Source of the DNA: Selaginella moellendorffii
Taxonomy: Eukaryota; Streptophyta; Lycopodiopsida; Selaginellales; Selaginellaceae
Reading direction: 5' to 3'
Assembly: GCF_000143415.4 (NCBI RefSeq)
Contig: NW_003314331.1
Span: forward strand, 324,836 to 388,835
DNA: 64,000 bases
Both the position numbers and the translations under genes were made by a program. Below, piece by piece: positions 19,379-31,419 of this stretch (positions are counted from its first letter, which is position 1; each line of letters opens with the position of its first letter). Below the pieces are notes generated by a model. It saw only the letters and a program-made list of their open reading frames with translations. It made no database searches and was not told where the DNA came from.

Positions 19379-19637
19379 TGTCGTTGTTAAATGTCTTTAT
19401 GACGCTATAGTCTGCTGTGCTGGGTAAAAAATGCGATTTTGATCGTTTTGCTGCGGCCCCTTGGAGCTGAAGTAGCCGCAGCTCAACGGTTTGTGTTGGC
19501 CCGATTAGATCACGCCTGGAAAACAGCAGGAAAAAAAGGAATGAGGAGCTAGCAAAAAGAAGAGTAGTAGTAAGACAGGAAGTCACTTACACGAGGGAGA
19601 GGCTGCAAGGAAGAGCTCCAGGAAAGAACCAGCCAAG

Positions 19638-20564
19638 ATGGTGTTTTTGTTGCCCATCATCGCCTCATCCTCGATGCCACCTCTCCTTCCATCTGTAGAT
19701 CCCAGCTCCGATGAAGACTCTGAAGTACCGTGTGGATTCGAGCCCAAAGTCGCGATTGTGGTCGGGATCCTCGCAGCTCTTCTCTGTGTGACGTTCTTCC
19801 TCGTCCTCTACGGCCGGCATTGCAAGAGGGTGCTCTCGTCGCGAGCCGCTGCCGTAGCCTCCAGCCCCGCGACTGGAAACGGGAATTTCTCCTCCACTCG
19901 CCACCACCATGTCCAAGGCGGGGCTTTGAGGCTACCACTCGACTCCCACGGCACCCTCTCCCAGTGGCTCGTCGATGCTCTCCCGAAGCTCCAGCCTTCG
20001 CTCAAGCTTCAGGGAGTCGGAGTTCTCGGCGTGGACGAGTGCCCGGTTTGCTTGTCAAAGTACGAAGGCGGTGATCTTCTCCGGCTCTTGCCGCGGTGCA
20101 AGCACGTCTTTCATGTTGTCTGCGTCGACAAGTGGCTTGCGTCTCGTCCCAGCTGCCCGGTTTGTCGGACGTTCGTCTCGTGTCAGGACATCGTCGATCT
20201 CGAAAATTACTATCTTCACCACGAGGAGCAGCCGGAGTGCCACCACCAAGAACGGGCTTCTCCTCCACCGCAAGAGCTCGGCCCTCAAATTCCAAGTCCC
20301 GCTGCTCTTGTGATCGAAGTGGCTTTAAAAGCTGGCAACGACGAGCTCGATGATCTCTCTTCGTCGTCCTCGTCATCTTGCTTTCGTCCGGTGAAACCTG
20401 GGTCGCAAATCTCCTCCAACCTGTCCACTGGCGGCAGTCACTCTGGCCATTCTGAATTGGCCGCGATGAGAAGAAGCGCGTCTCTGGATTCATCGTTTAG
20501 ATACAGCAGCTTCTTCAGTCCGAAACTTAAGCCTTCTTCTTCCTTCGCACATAGAAGCATCTGA
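19638..20564 (+). CDS. ATL-type RING-H2 E3 ubiquitin ligase (third of three)
   Basis: Intronless, 308 residues. A hydrophobic start may be a signal peptide, and a membrane span lies at about 37-59. The segment before the finger ([15 protein letters not shown]) stands where the GLD motif normally lies, but the motif itself is missing. The RING-H2 finger at about 135-176 reads C-x2-C...[14 protein letters not shown]...CPVC. Ser-rich tail ends [17 protein letters not shown]. It lies in the same orientation as the two ATL genes upstream but is clearly diverged from them, so this is a loose cluster and not a recent tandem copy. It is convergent with the homeobox gene, whose stop is 308 bases away. 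Confidence 0.9.
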   Translation: MVFLLPIIASSSMPPLLPSVDPSSDEDSEVPCGFEPKVAIVVGILAALLCVTFFLVLYGRHCKRVLSSRAAAVASSPATGNGNFSSTRHHHVQGGALRLPLDSHGTLSQWLVDALPKLQPSLKLQGVGVLGVDECPVCLSKYEGGDLLRLLPRCKHVFHVVCVDKWLASRPSCPVCRTFVSCQDIVDLENYYLHHEEQPECHHQERASPPPQELGPQIPSPAALVIEVALKAGNDELDDLSSSSSSSCFRPVKPGSQISSNLSTGGSHSGHSELAAMRRSASLDSSFRYSSFFSPKLKPSSSFAHRSI

Positions 20565-20871
20565 TTCTGGAAATAAAAGAGAATTTATAGATTACCAACG
20601 CAGTAACAAACAGTAAAATGATCCTGTTTGCTGTCTTATCTCTTGCCTGGAGTATGGAATAGAGCTCGTAAGAAACCAGCATGGAATCGCTGCTCTCCTG
20701 AAGAAGGTTGAATTAAAAAGGTATGTGAAATTGTACAATAAATCTGGCTAAAACCTTGCCTGAGACGCACTCTCCTAGTGTACAAAATGCTCCTCCTTGC
20801 TCGGCCAGCCGGATTGCTCCTAGTAATGAATTGTTGTAGCTAGCTAGTTAAAGTCCAAGACAATATGTTAC

Positions 20872-23800
20872 CTAGAGCCTCAGCCGGACGTTATTTGATG
20901 GCCAAGCTACTATCAACTTTCCAAGCTTCTTCTCTGCTTCGTCAAACGTTGTTCCCATGAAGTCCGATCCGATTGGAAGCTTTGTCCCTCGATCAACCTT
21001 GAGATCGACGATCTCCACCAGACACATTGCTACAGCTCCTTCTTCGCCTGGCGTGACTGCCTTTGTGATGCCGTAGGCAATCTCTCTTCCCAGCTCATCC
21101 TTGAGTACGACGTTCTGGCCTATCTGCGTGACACTTGGTTCCATTTCGATCACCGGCGGCTCCGGACGGTGGCTGACATTGTTGTTATATGCTGTTCTGT
21201 GATGTAAGTCTTCCTCAATAACCGGTGGTTCTTCGAAATTGCTGCTACTAACGTAGCATGGTTTTGGTCTGTTGACAACGGCGGGATCCAAACGGCCCTC
21301 TTTAGCCAGCTTGGCGAGTTTCGCCTTCCGGTTGTTTATCCTGAAATTGCGAAGTGAGTAGAGGATAAATGACGAGTGCTAAAGCTTACCAGTTCTTTAG
21401 CTGACCAGTAGTGATCTCGGGACCCTGAAACAGCAGAAACTGAGAACACGAATTTTCAAGCAGAGAACTTACCATCTTGTTGAGAATAATGCTCCAATGT
21501 CGTACTCTCTCGGCGTATCTTTGCATTTCAGGCTCCTCCTTCAGAGCAGCCTCCATCACAGCAATTTGCTGCTCGCTCATGATACGTCGTTGCCTCTTTC
21601 GAGGTTGTTCCATATGATGATGGTCAGCTCTGGCCTCATCTTCATGCTTCCGTATTAAACTTATTCTCTCCCTCTCCTCAACTGCCGCAGGATGGTTTTG
21701 TAGTGGCTCTACTTGAACTTGCGGAGGCCGAGGTGGCAGTAGTCTTTCTGGTGGTCTTTCTATAACTGGTGTAGCAGCCTGCAAACCGCTAGGATGTACC
21801 AGCACTGTTGGTTCCGGCAGCGGTTCAATCACGGGCAGCGGATCAATTATGGGTACGTTTGTTACGCTCGTTTTGATATCTTCTTTTGGTTCTTCCTCCA
21901 CCTTTGGAGCCACTTCATCTGGCTCCTTCACTTCAGTGTCCGTCTTCATGACCACCTCATCAAGTTCTGTCTTTACAGGCAAGTCCTTCGCATCAGATTC
22001 CCTGGCAGAAACACACTCCTCTTCTACTTTTACACCGGACTGTACACCGGACTGTGGCCCTTCGTCTTCTTGCAGCTTAACGTCTACGTTGACATCTGCC
22101 TTGCTATCAACAGCAGATGAAGCTTCCTGATCAAACAAAAAATAATAAAAAATAAGCTCTACAACCGCACAATTTACCTCAGGGACGTGTAATGGAGTGG
22201 TCTCCTCATGAGCGGGTAAAATATGGGGATCGCATTCGGGAATATTTTGCTCCATCTCGCGTTGTAATCTTTGCCAGCGTTCTGAAGGAACCCGGCGAGC
22301 TACTATAGCTCCAAGCCGTTGTTCATGAGCATCTCGTACGTATGTAACCACGGGAGCGTCCTGCATTCTCAAAGTTATAAACACATTATTTATATAAAGC
22401 ATGCAGAAAAATCTCACCGCATGCACGTCGGGAGATAAGCAAAATGCTTCATGTAACTCTGCAGCAAAAACACTAGAACCACAAAACCACATTAGTAATC
22501 ACAGAAGAGAAAATGCATAATGATACCTAGCAAGCTGGACATCCTCGTCGTTTGCCAAATCAGAAGGAAGCGAAGCCACGTGATCGACAAGTATATCTAT
22601 AAAGCATATGCACTTGTGATGGAAATGTTGTGATTGATAAAACTTACGAAGATTCTCGCAAACTCTGACAGCAGTTTGATCCGAAGTCATAAAAAAAGAG
22701 CTGCTTAAGGGGCTCAGTGGACCGGCGGAGAGACAGCGCATAAACAAACACAAAAATCGATCCTTTTCGTCGGCTGTAGAAATGATGTCATGTCAGGATA
22801 AAATGACAAAACAATAATACCTGGACAAACTTCGGGATTGAAACAATGGAGATTTGCGAATAGCTTTACTAGCAAAGCTGAGAGTTCTTGGGCATAGAAC
22901 GTCGGCTCCACCGGCTTAATAGACAAGCTACAGCCACTGTTACCTTCTTCAGAAGTTCCTGGCGATGGCTTGAAGGACAACATTGCTGCTCCTGAACCAT
23001 GAAACGGATCATAGACGAGGGTAGCGTCAATTTCACAGTCAGCCATATCTTGAGCTGAGCAACCCCCACACCACTTGGAAAAAAATTCTGAGGGATCCAT
23101 AGCCAAAATCGTAGCTAAATCCGGAGCCTGTAATATAAATGATACGTTAATGAGTGAAGAAGTCCAACAAGCACTTACTATACGGTCCATAAAGAAGTTG
23201 CGAAAGTTCGAGTCATCCGACAAAACATCCGCAAGCCGCATAGCATTTAAATAAAGCATTCCGGCTGGGCACTTTTCAATATCTTCCTGAACCATTTGCA
23301 CTGTAAACGTTTCAAAGAATGCATTTTTGACGAGCAAAACAATCTGCAAGGCGGAGTCAGTCATACGGAGACAAATAAGAGGTTTTACCTCTGCTGCAAC
23401 CATCTTCGCCAACTGCATGCTTTTCGGATCAGTTGCCACTTCGTCCAGAAACGAGACTGTTTCCGTCTCACAAAACTTCAAAAGCTGCAATCCTCCCGAA
23501 TCAAAATCCGAACAAAATTGAATCAAATCTCACCATTGCAAGAACTTTAGATTTCACGCGAGAGATTGATGCTGATAAAGCTTGTATGTGTTGCAAATGT
23601 GATGGCAGTTGTAGCTGCAGCACTACCAAAACTAGTGATAGAATACCACCATTTTTACAGAGTTCCTGCAACCAAGTAACCAAGGTAAATAAAAACAGAA
23701 AACCACAAGGAGACAACAAACCTTATGATTAAGCAAACGATCCCTGAAAGCTTGGGGTTCAGACAGAGCTTGTAGAACCTGCAAAGAAGCTTCGCAATGC

Positions 23801-24651
23801 TCCAACGTTGTCGATGAAACTTGTTCAGCACCACAGAGTGGAGGTGTCTTCTCCTTTGCTAGCTTTGCACTCAAAGCTTTGAATCTCCCTTGCAACAGCC
23901 CAATATCTCGCCTCACAGCATCAAACGCAGCATCCATAAATATGTCCACCTGGCATAGAGAAAGTGTTACCTTGAGATGCAATAAAAGTGTTGCTTGCCT
24001 TGGGATGAGCCAGTAAAACAGGAGCAACGTCTCGCCATTCTGGCGTGACAAATGCTGTCAGAAGGTACAGGCAGCAGGCTACCAAAGCCGAGTGAAGTAC
24101 TGCTAGAAAACTTCCCCAGCGACCATCCTGGATACAAAACAGGCCCTCAGAAAAGTAGGAAAAGCAAAAATGGGGCGCACCGGCTCGACATCTGCCAGAA
24201 CAATCAGCATGAAAATCACTAGGTCGATTATCTGTTCGCGTATCTTAACTTCTTGAAGCAGTATCTGCATAAAGAAATGAAACCTTGAGAAACTCAATCG
24301 GTCAGTCAAAGTCCAGTACCTGCTCAAGCTTAGGATAACGAGGAGCCAAATTACTTAACGAGTGTAAAAGCCGAACTCCTCGAAGAAGATAGCGAAATCG
24401 GGGCTGGGAGATGCTAGACGCTACACACGCGAGCAAGTGAAGTGGAAGAAAAGTAGCTAGCTTCTCGATGTCCACCTAGATCCAGTAAAGCGTTAGAAAG
24501 AAAACCCAACATGCCTAAAAAATTTCCAAAAGCTTACACTGACGATCGCTCCCTTCGTTGTTGAGCTCACACGGAAGCTTAGGCAGTGAGTATCCTGAAG
24601 GATTTTCTTCATCTCATGGGGACTAAACTTGTGTAGCTCCTCAATGGCCAT
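20872..24651 (-). CDS. NDX: Nodulin homeobox protein
   Basis: Sixteen exons join in frame to 1000 residues: 24651-24538, 24475-24320, 24264-24181, 24127-23999, 23949-23722, 23665-23534, 23484-23389, 23343-23179, 23127-22821, 22773-22648, 22596-22527, 22472-22418, 22360-22178, 22126-21473, 21424-21390, 21340-20872. The amino half matches the conserved NDX body (MAIEELHKFSPHEMKKIL; IEKLATFLPLHLL; LLRGVRLLHSLSNLAPRYPKLEQ). Near the carboxy end is the atypical homeodomain: RKRQRRIMSEQQIAVMEAAL...GPEITTGQLKNWINNRKAKLAKLA. An NDX B-like domain (QNVVLKDELGREIAYG) follows. In Arabidopsis, NDX binds single-stranded DNA at an R-loop in the FLC 3' region. One intron (after exon 4) uses a GC donor. The Glu/Val-rich region in exon 14 is low complexity. 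Confidence 0.93.
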
Positions 24652-25208
24652 GTTGATATCAAGCACCTGCGCCACAAACACCGCAAAGCCTCAGTCCATG
24701 AAACCACACCCAACACGATCGACACTCACAACACTATCCGCACGTCGGCTTCCATCCTCCTTCACCATCTTACTAGCGGCCGATTTCCAGATCTTTTCCC
24801 TGCGGCTATCCTAGCAGCGCGTTGCAAGCGCCTACCCGCCGGCTCCGTCACTAGATCACACAGAATGTGCCCCAAGCGCCCTCACCTTCACGGAAAAATG
24901 ACGAATCCCTGCGCATCACACCGAAATATCGCTCGCGATTACCCGGCATTGCCGATGCCAAGAGCTGAATCTGGATTCGCGAGCATGGAGAGCGCAGCGT
25001 AGAAACCCCAATTCCTGCCGGCAGCTCCCACCGCCTTGCGCCTTCTTCCGTGGAGGACGAGAGAACAAAAAAAATGCCAATATGACTATCAGTGAACCCT
25101 AGATAGACATATACCCGGTGGAGCATATTCGTCCCCACTTTAAAGAATATTCCCCATTGCAAAGGTTTAGGGCTTATGGCTATCGTGTGATTGGCAAGTG
25201 GAAGCGCC
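24652..25208. promoter_or_regulatory. Divergent promoter region between NDX and PRPP synthetase genes
   Basis: The two start codons are 557 bases apart and point away from each other. An acceptor GGCGCAG|GTGCTTG just before the NDX ATG suggests a spliced NDX leader reaching to about 24885 (donor CGTGAAG|GTGAGG). A telo-box-like TTTAGGGCTT near 25166 lies before the synthetase start. Core promoter elements are not obvious. Confidence 0.45.
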
Positions 25209-26799
25209 ATGGCTTCCCTGGTGAGCCCTAGCTCACTGTCAGTGCGATTGGGCGAGAACTATGGCAGGAGAGGCGGCAGAGCAGCCGCATTGTGCGTCTC
25301 GCAAGCTGGATTCTCGATCAACAGCAAAGATTGCTCGAGCTCGAGTTTTGAAGTGAGTGATTTCCCCCTCCTCTTCCGGATTTGCGTTGATCTAGGTCGG
25401 TTCAGGCTGAGCTCAAGAGCGTCCTCTCACAACGTGACATTCTCACGGCGAGAGGAATCAACATGCCTTCCTCGAGGCCGGATAATCGCTTGAAAATTTT
25501 CTCGGGAACAGCGAATCTGCCACTGGCCAAGGTAGAAGGAAAACTTTCTTTTGTTCTCATTGTCTCTATTGTTAAGACTTTCGCTGTTTTGTTCCTCCCT
25601 TTGTCTCTTCTGTTGCTATCAGGAAATCGCGTGCTACATGGGCCTAGAACTTGGAAAGATTTGCATCAAGCGCTTTGCTGACGGTGAAATCTACGTCCAG
25701 CTACAGGAAAGCGTGAGAGGCAGTGAAGTGTTCTTGGTCCAGCCGACTTGTCCACCCGCAAATGAGAACTTGATGGAGCTACTGGTCATGATAGACGCAT
25801 GCCGGCGTGCATCCGCCAAGACCATCACAGCAGTAATTCCATACTTTGGATACGCCAGAGCTGACAGAAAGGTAGTCACTGTGATCCAGCTTTTTCTTTC
25901 AATCTACACGTCGTGTGATGTTTTTCAGACTCAAGGACGTGAATCGATTGCAGCAAAGCTTGTAGCAAATCTTTTGACAGAAGCCGGTGCGAACCGTGTT
26001 CTTGCATGCGACTTACACTCGGGGCAGGCGTTGGGCTACTTTGACATTCCCGTGGATCATGTTTATGGTCAGGTAACTTTGGTTTCTCTCCTCTAAGCGA
26101 GCTTATGTTTGGAGCTACAGCCCGTTATACTGGACTACCTCGCAAGCAAGATGATATCAGCTGACGATTTCGTAGTAGTCTCCCCGGACGTGGGTGGTGT
26201 TGCTCGCGCTCGGGCCTTCGCCAAGAAACTCTCGGATGCACCGCTCGCGATCGTGGACAAACGACGTCAAAGTCACAATGTTTCTGAGGTGCGATTTGTT
26301 TTCTTCTTTGGTTTCTTTCAAAGATTTTCTTTTTCTTTTTCTTTTCAGGTGATGAATCTTATCGGTGATGTCAATGGCAAAATCGCAGTCGTGGTAGATG
26401 ATATGATTGACACTGCTGGTGAATTGAATCTTTCATCTTTGCTTTGTTCTTCGGGAAGTGATTTGCGTGGTTGTTTTCTTTTCTCAGGGACGATAGCAAA
26501 TGGAGCTGCGCTTCTTCGTCAAGAAGGAGCCAGAGCTGTCTACGCTTGCTGCACACACGGTGTTTTCAGGTTCACACATTTTTCTCTCAGTGGGATTTTG
26601 GTATTCACTTCGCTGTTCTTGCAGTCCTCCTGCGATCGAGCGCCTATCAGGTGGTCTCTTCGAAGAAGTTATCATCACAAACACGATTCCAGTGAAAGAG
26701 AGCTTCAAGGAGCTTACAATTCTCTCGGTGGCGAACCTCCTCGGTGAAACCATCTGGCGGGTGTATGGGGATAGCTCTGTGAGTAGCATTTTTGGGTAG
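25209..26799 (+). CDS. PRS: Ribose-phosphate pyrophosphokinase (PRPP synthetase), plastid type
   Basis: Eight exons join in frame: 25209-25352, 25406-25531, 25623-25871, 25929-26072, 26121-26288, 26349-26418, 26488-26569 and 26625-26799, giving 385 residues. The enzyme makes PRPP from ribose 5-phosphate and ATP for nucleotide, His and Trp synthesis. Family landmarks: [82 protein letters not shown], and the PRPP-binding loop [12 protein letters not shown]. The first 48 residues are Ser/Arg-rich with few acids, as in a chloroplast transit peptide. Introns are 48-91 bases. No key motif is missing. Confidence 0.95.
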
Positions 26800-27044
26800 C
26801 TTAGTGGATCCAAAATTCTTTTCATTCGAGTTTCTTCTTTTTCCTCCATGAAAATGCTTTTGATCTTCTCGTCATTTCTATTCTCCAGCAAGATTAAATC
26901 TTTGTTCTTGATCGCGTGCTAGACTGGATTTGAATCGCACTTGGGACTTGGTATCGACTGATCAATCGAAACAATGCCAGGCAAAGCAATGTAATTCTTT
27001 GTTATGTAATGTTATAAACTCGTTTTTGAATCTTCTTTCCCTCG

Positions 27045-27054
27045 ATTTAGGGTT
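27045..27054 (+). promoter_or_regulatory. Telo-box before GCP1
   Basis: TTTAGGGTTT lies ten bases before the ATG at 27064. In plants this element is enriched near the starts of genes for translation and growth. Matching motifs occur before several other genes in this window. Confidence 0.5.
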
Positions 27055-27063
27055 TTTCGAGCT

Positions 27064-29036
27064 ATGGCGCTTTCTCTTGCCAATCCCTGCCAAAGGCGCC
27101 TCACATTCGTCCCAAATGCGCAAATTCCTGCACGGCGCCCTTCTTTTCTCGCTGCGGCTGCTGGTCCGCTGCCTGTTCTGGGAATCGAGACGAGCTGCGA
27201 CGACACTGGAGCCGCTGTTGTAAGTGGGTTTTCTTGCAGTGAGATTGCATTTTCTCAAGCTTCGTATCAGGTCACTAGCGACGGAAAGATTTTGGGAGAG
27301 GCACTGAGATCGCAGGTACTTTTTTTCTCTCTTCTTCGTTTTTATTCTGTTTTGTTTTGTTTCTTTGGATTCAAGGCAGAGTTGCTTCGACAGTATGGTG
27401 GGGTGATGCCTCTAGCAGCACGTCTAAACCACGAGCAAGCAATCGACGAAGTAAGCTATTCTCCTTTCCATGGACGCTTTGAGAGTTCTTTTATGTTCTT
27501 TAGGTGGTGGCACAAGCTCTAGAGAATGCAAAAGTGAAGGAGTCAGATCTGGCAGCAGTAGCTGTGACAATTGGTCCTGGCTTGAGTTTGTGCTTGGATG
27601 GTAACGTTCTTTGTGATCTTTCCTGGGCTTACTCTGAGTACGTTGTTTTTCTACAGTCGGTGTAAGGAAGGCTCGCTCTATTTCTCGCTGCTGGAGGTTA
27701 CCATTTGTTGGAGTACATCACATGGAAGCTCACGCTTTAGTTGCAAGGTTTCATTTCTCTTTTCTCTAGTGTCTTGATCCTGTGTTTCTTGTGGCTTGTT
27801 TGATCCAGACTCACGAATGCTGATATTCAGTTTCCCTTCCTTGTTCTTCTGGTTTCAGGTTTGTGCTTAAGTCTCTTTCTATCGCATACAAGCACGCAAT
27901 TGGCAGGTGGTCACAACCTTCTTCTCATTGCAAAAGATGTGGGCGATTATGTGGAACTAGGAACTACTTTAGATGATGCCGTTGGAGAGGTTTGTTGTTG
28001 AGCTCCTGTTCAATTATTTCCCCATGAAAACTGCAGGCTTATGACAAAACAGCAAGGCTCCTTGGTCTTGACATTTGTAAAGGAGGTGGTCCTGCTCTTG
28101 AAGAACTTGCTCTAGAAGGAGATGCAGACGCGTTCAAGTTTACTGTAAGCAACATGCCTGGATCCCTTTATTTGACTATGTATACTTGTTCTGACAGGTA
28201 CCAATGAGGTCCCATAAAGATTGCAACTTTTCGTATGCGGGACTGAAGACTCAAGTGAAGCTCACAATTGAATCTTTAAACATGTAAGACTTCACTACCA
28301 GTGTCTTGGCTTATGAAAGTTTTTCTTGACGTGGCAGCAATGGTGCAGTACCTTTAGCTTCTGCAAGCTCAAGCGATCGACAATCACGAGCCAATGTGGC
28401 CGCTTCCTTTCAGGTTTGTTACATAATTTTTGATTATCGGCTGAAGTTTGTAATGCAGGTGGTGGCTGTGCGTCACCTTGAAGATAGATGCCGCCGGGCA
28501 CTGGAGTGGGCCAGAGAATTGGAACCATGCATGAAGCGCATGGTAAGCCTTCGCTTGGCCAAAGCATTGGATTAATTCGTGATGGCTCAGGTTATCGCTG
28601 GTGGCGTAGCTTCGAATAAGTACCTTAGAAGTCGACTTGGCGCTGTAGCAAAAGAGCATCAACTGGATTTGTTCTTTCCTCCACCACGTCTCTGCACAGA
28701 CAATGGTTTGTTGAAATTGCAATTCATCGCTGCTTCACCGGACCTTCCGAATTCAGGAGTGATGGTTGCATGGACTGGAGTCGAGTACCTTCGTCTGGGG
28801 CTTTATGATCCACCACCTCCCGTCGATGAACCTGAAGACTATTGGGTAACTCATGTTACCTTTTTGTATTCACTCGAGCCAGTGGCTTTTTTCAGGTGGA
28901 TTTAAGGCCTAGATGGAAGCTGGGTGAAATTTGTCGAGAAACATCCTCGGGAAGGCCAGTTAAGAAGAACACGGAAGATTTTCCTTCGCTAACTTCACAG
29001 ATCTCACAGAAAAAGTCTGCTTTGAATGCATCATAA
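27064..29036 (+). CDS. GCP1: Organellar tRNA N6-threonylcarbamoyladenosine transferase (Qri7/GCP1, TsaD family)
   Basis: Fourteen exons join in frame (first 27064-27219, last 28896-29036), giving 431 residues; every junction keeps phase with GT-AG ends and introns of about 50-70 bases. The enzyme transfers threonylcarbamoyl to A37 of ANN-decoding tRNAs. The TsaD/Kae1 signature pieces are present in order: [14 protein letters not shown], the metal-binding HHMEAHAL (HxxxH), [38 protein letters not shown], a Gly-rich [12 protein letters not shown], and [15 protein letters not shown] near the end. The Arg-rich, acid-poor start and strong Qri7/OSGEPL1 character point to an organelle form, equivalent to Arabidopsis GCP1. 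The next gene begins 20 bases after the stop. Confidence 0.93.
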
Positions 29037-29056
29037 CAGTAAGAGGGTTCGAACTC

Positions 29057-31188
29057 ATGCTGGGCGTGGCTACCTCCGCGAATCCTTTCAGCCCACATCT
29101 CCAGGCAAGGCAAGTGAGAGCAATGGCGCTGAGTTCGAAAATAAAGGAAGAAGAGAACTTGGAACGAGCCCAAGTTTCTGTGAGCAAGGATGTCGCTGCA
29201 ACGCTGGTTTCCAAGGCGCTCACCTGGGCCTCTCTGAATGGCCTCGTCATTGGTGATAGATCGATCGAGGTAAAGGGCTTTTCGGTCGAAACCTTCTTTT
29301 TTTTCATACTTTTCTGTTGCGCAGGGCTCTGTAAATCCAGGTGTTGGAATTGTTCATGCACCGGTTGCGCTTCTTCCTTCTCCCTTTCCCGAGGCTCTCT
29401 TCCAGCAAGCTCTCAACCTTGGATCGCATTTTAACACGCTCGTTGATCGTGTGAGCTCCGACAGTGATTTTCTTGAGCAAACACTCGCAAAGTCTGTATT
29501 TGTTTTGGACTCCGTTTCTTTCTGCTCACCTTTTCTCAGGACACGTACTGCTGATCCTTTCACGGACAAACTGCTCGACATTCACTCGAAGATTCGAGCT
29601 GAAGGCATTGTGCAAGTAAGATTCAGACTTTCCTCATTCTGATTCTACTCCTGACTTGATCTATGCATTTTAGAACATACACCTTGGAATGCATCGGTCG
29701 GACTATATGCGAGATATGGTCACAGGCAAGCTGTTACAGGTTGAGATAAACACCATCTCTTCTTCTTTCGCTGGCCTTGGTTCACTTGTAAGCCAGCTGC
29801 ACAGGTATTCACTCCTGTTTCATAGCTGTAGATAACTTATGATTGTTTCCTCAGGGACGTCATTAAAAGAGTCGAGCATCTTGACCCCGGAAAAGTTCCC
29901 GAGAACAACGCAGCTGTTGCATTTGGTGATGTCTTGGGACTTGCTTGGAAGGAATTTGGGAACACGAGGTGAGTGGATGCATGCTTTAAAAACTACTGAC
30001 ACATTCTACTCCCAGCGCAGCTGTGCTCGTTGTTGTACAACCAAACGAGCGGAATATGTATGATCAGTTCTGGCTGGAAAAATATCTTCACGAGCTGTAT
30101 CCTTTTTCTCTGTTTGTTGATGTTTTTGTTCCTTGACTTTAAGTCAGTCACGGTGCCAATGTGATTCGTCGAACGCTAAGTGAACTTTATTCTCAAGCGC
30201 ATCTATCTTCCAATGGAACGCTTTCTGTGTGAGTGCAATCTTTTTTGGATTTTACCAGTTACAGTTATGTTTTTTGCTTTTCTTTTGTGTTTGGTTTTCG
30301 CAGTGATGGGCATCCTGTCGCGGTCATCTACTACAGATCAGGCTACGCACCCACTGATTATCCTTCCGAGCGGGTATGTGAGCCATTCGAGGCTATTTTT
30401 TTATTTTCTTGTTGTTTCGGTACAAGGAATGGCACGCGAGATTGCTGCTGGAGCGTTCCTCGGCCATAAAATGTCCATCGATCTCATACCACTTAGCTGG
30501 AACCAAAAAAGTGCAACAAGAGCTTGCCAAGCCGAATGTACTAGAAAGGTATTGCCGTCCTTTGTTTTCAGCTAGTTTGACAGTTCATCCATTCTTCAAG
30601 GTTTGTTCAAGACAAAAACGCCGCGGAGATCATTCGTGAGTGCTTTGCGGGGCTGTGGGGCCTCGACAGCGAAGAGTGTCACGAGATCATCAACAAAGCC
30701 ATCCAGCAGCCCGAGCTATTTGTTCTAAAGCCTCAACGCGAAGGCGGTGGTGAGTTTTCGTTTCCAAGTTTCTCCAGCTTGCAAGCGTCGAGCTCATCGT
30801 TTTCGCCTTTCACAGGAAACAACATCTATGGCAGCGCTGTGAAAGCAAAGCTCGAAGAGCTACTGAGAGACGGAGGAGCCGGGCTTTCGGCTTATATCCT
30901 CATGCAGCGCATTTTCCCACCGACGTACACGTCTTATCTCCTGCGAGGAGGCGAATGGAGCGCCGAGCAAGCAGTCTCGGAGCTGGGAATCTTTAGCGCA
31001 TACTTGAGGTGAGTATCTCGTGCCATTTCACTTCTTTTCTTTTCTTTTCTCAATCCCTTTGCAGGAATGGCGAAAGAGAAATCACCAACAAGGATTGTGG
31101 CTACTTGCTGAGAACAAAAGCCTCGAAAGTAGACGAGGGAGGCGTAGCCACTGGCTTCGCTGTTCTTGATAGCGTGTATCTCTTGTAG
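29057..31188 (+). CDS. GSH2: Glutathione synthetase
   Basis: Twelve exons join in frame: 29057-29269, 29325-29491, 29540-29615, 29674-29804, 29855-29968, 30016-30096, 30148-30228, 30304-30373, 30427-30548, 30601-30749, 30816-31008 and 31065-31188, giving 506 residues. The enzyme joins gamma-Glu-Cys and Gly with ATP, the last step of glutathione synthesis. Landmarks of the eukaryotic family: [80 protein letters not shown], the ATP-binding [13 protein letters not shown], and [19 protein letters not shown]. Translation could start at 29057, giving a possible short transit peptide, or at 29120 ([11 protein letters not shown]) for a cytosolic form. Both fit known dual targeting. Confidence 0.95.
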
Positions 31189-31419
31189 GAACTCGCTCTC
31201 TCTCTTGGAATCATGTAAATTACATACTTCAAATTGAAATTTGATCTGGAAGACTTTTGCCATATCCATATATTATAAGATTAAATTCAGAAAAAAGGCA
31301 TTTCCAAAACTTCCTGATTAATTTAATCCTAAGGCAATTTTTATTCTCATTTCTAAACACCGTTATATATAAGCCAAAACCTTAAACCCTAATACAGATA
31401 CCTTTTTTAGGGTTTTGTG

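Noticed and set aside
29040-29062. GGTTCGAA T-arm-like string suggesting a tRNA
   Set aside because: No matching acceptor stem, D arm or anticodon arm around it; it lies at the start of the glutathione synthetase gene. Similar strings near 5577 and 39343 also lack tRNA arms.
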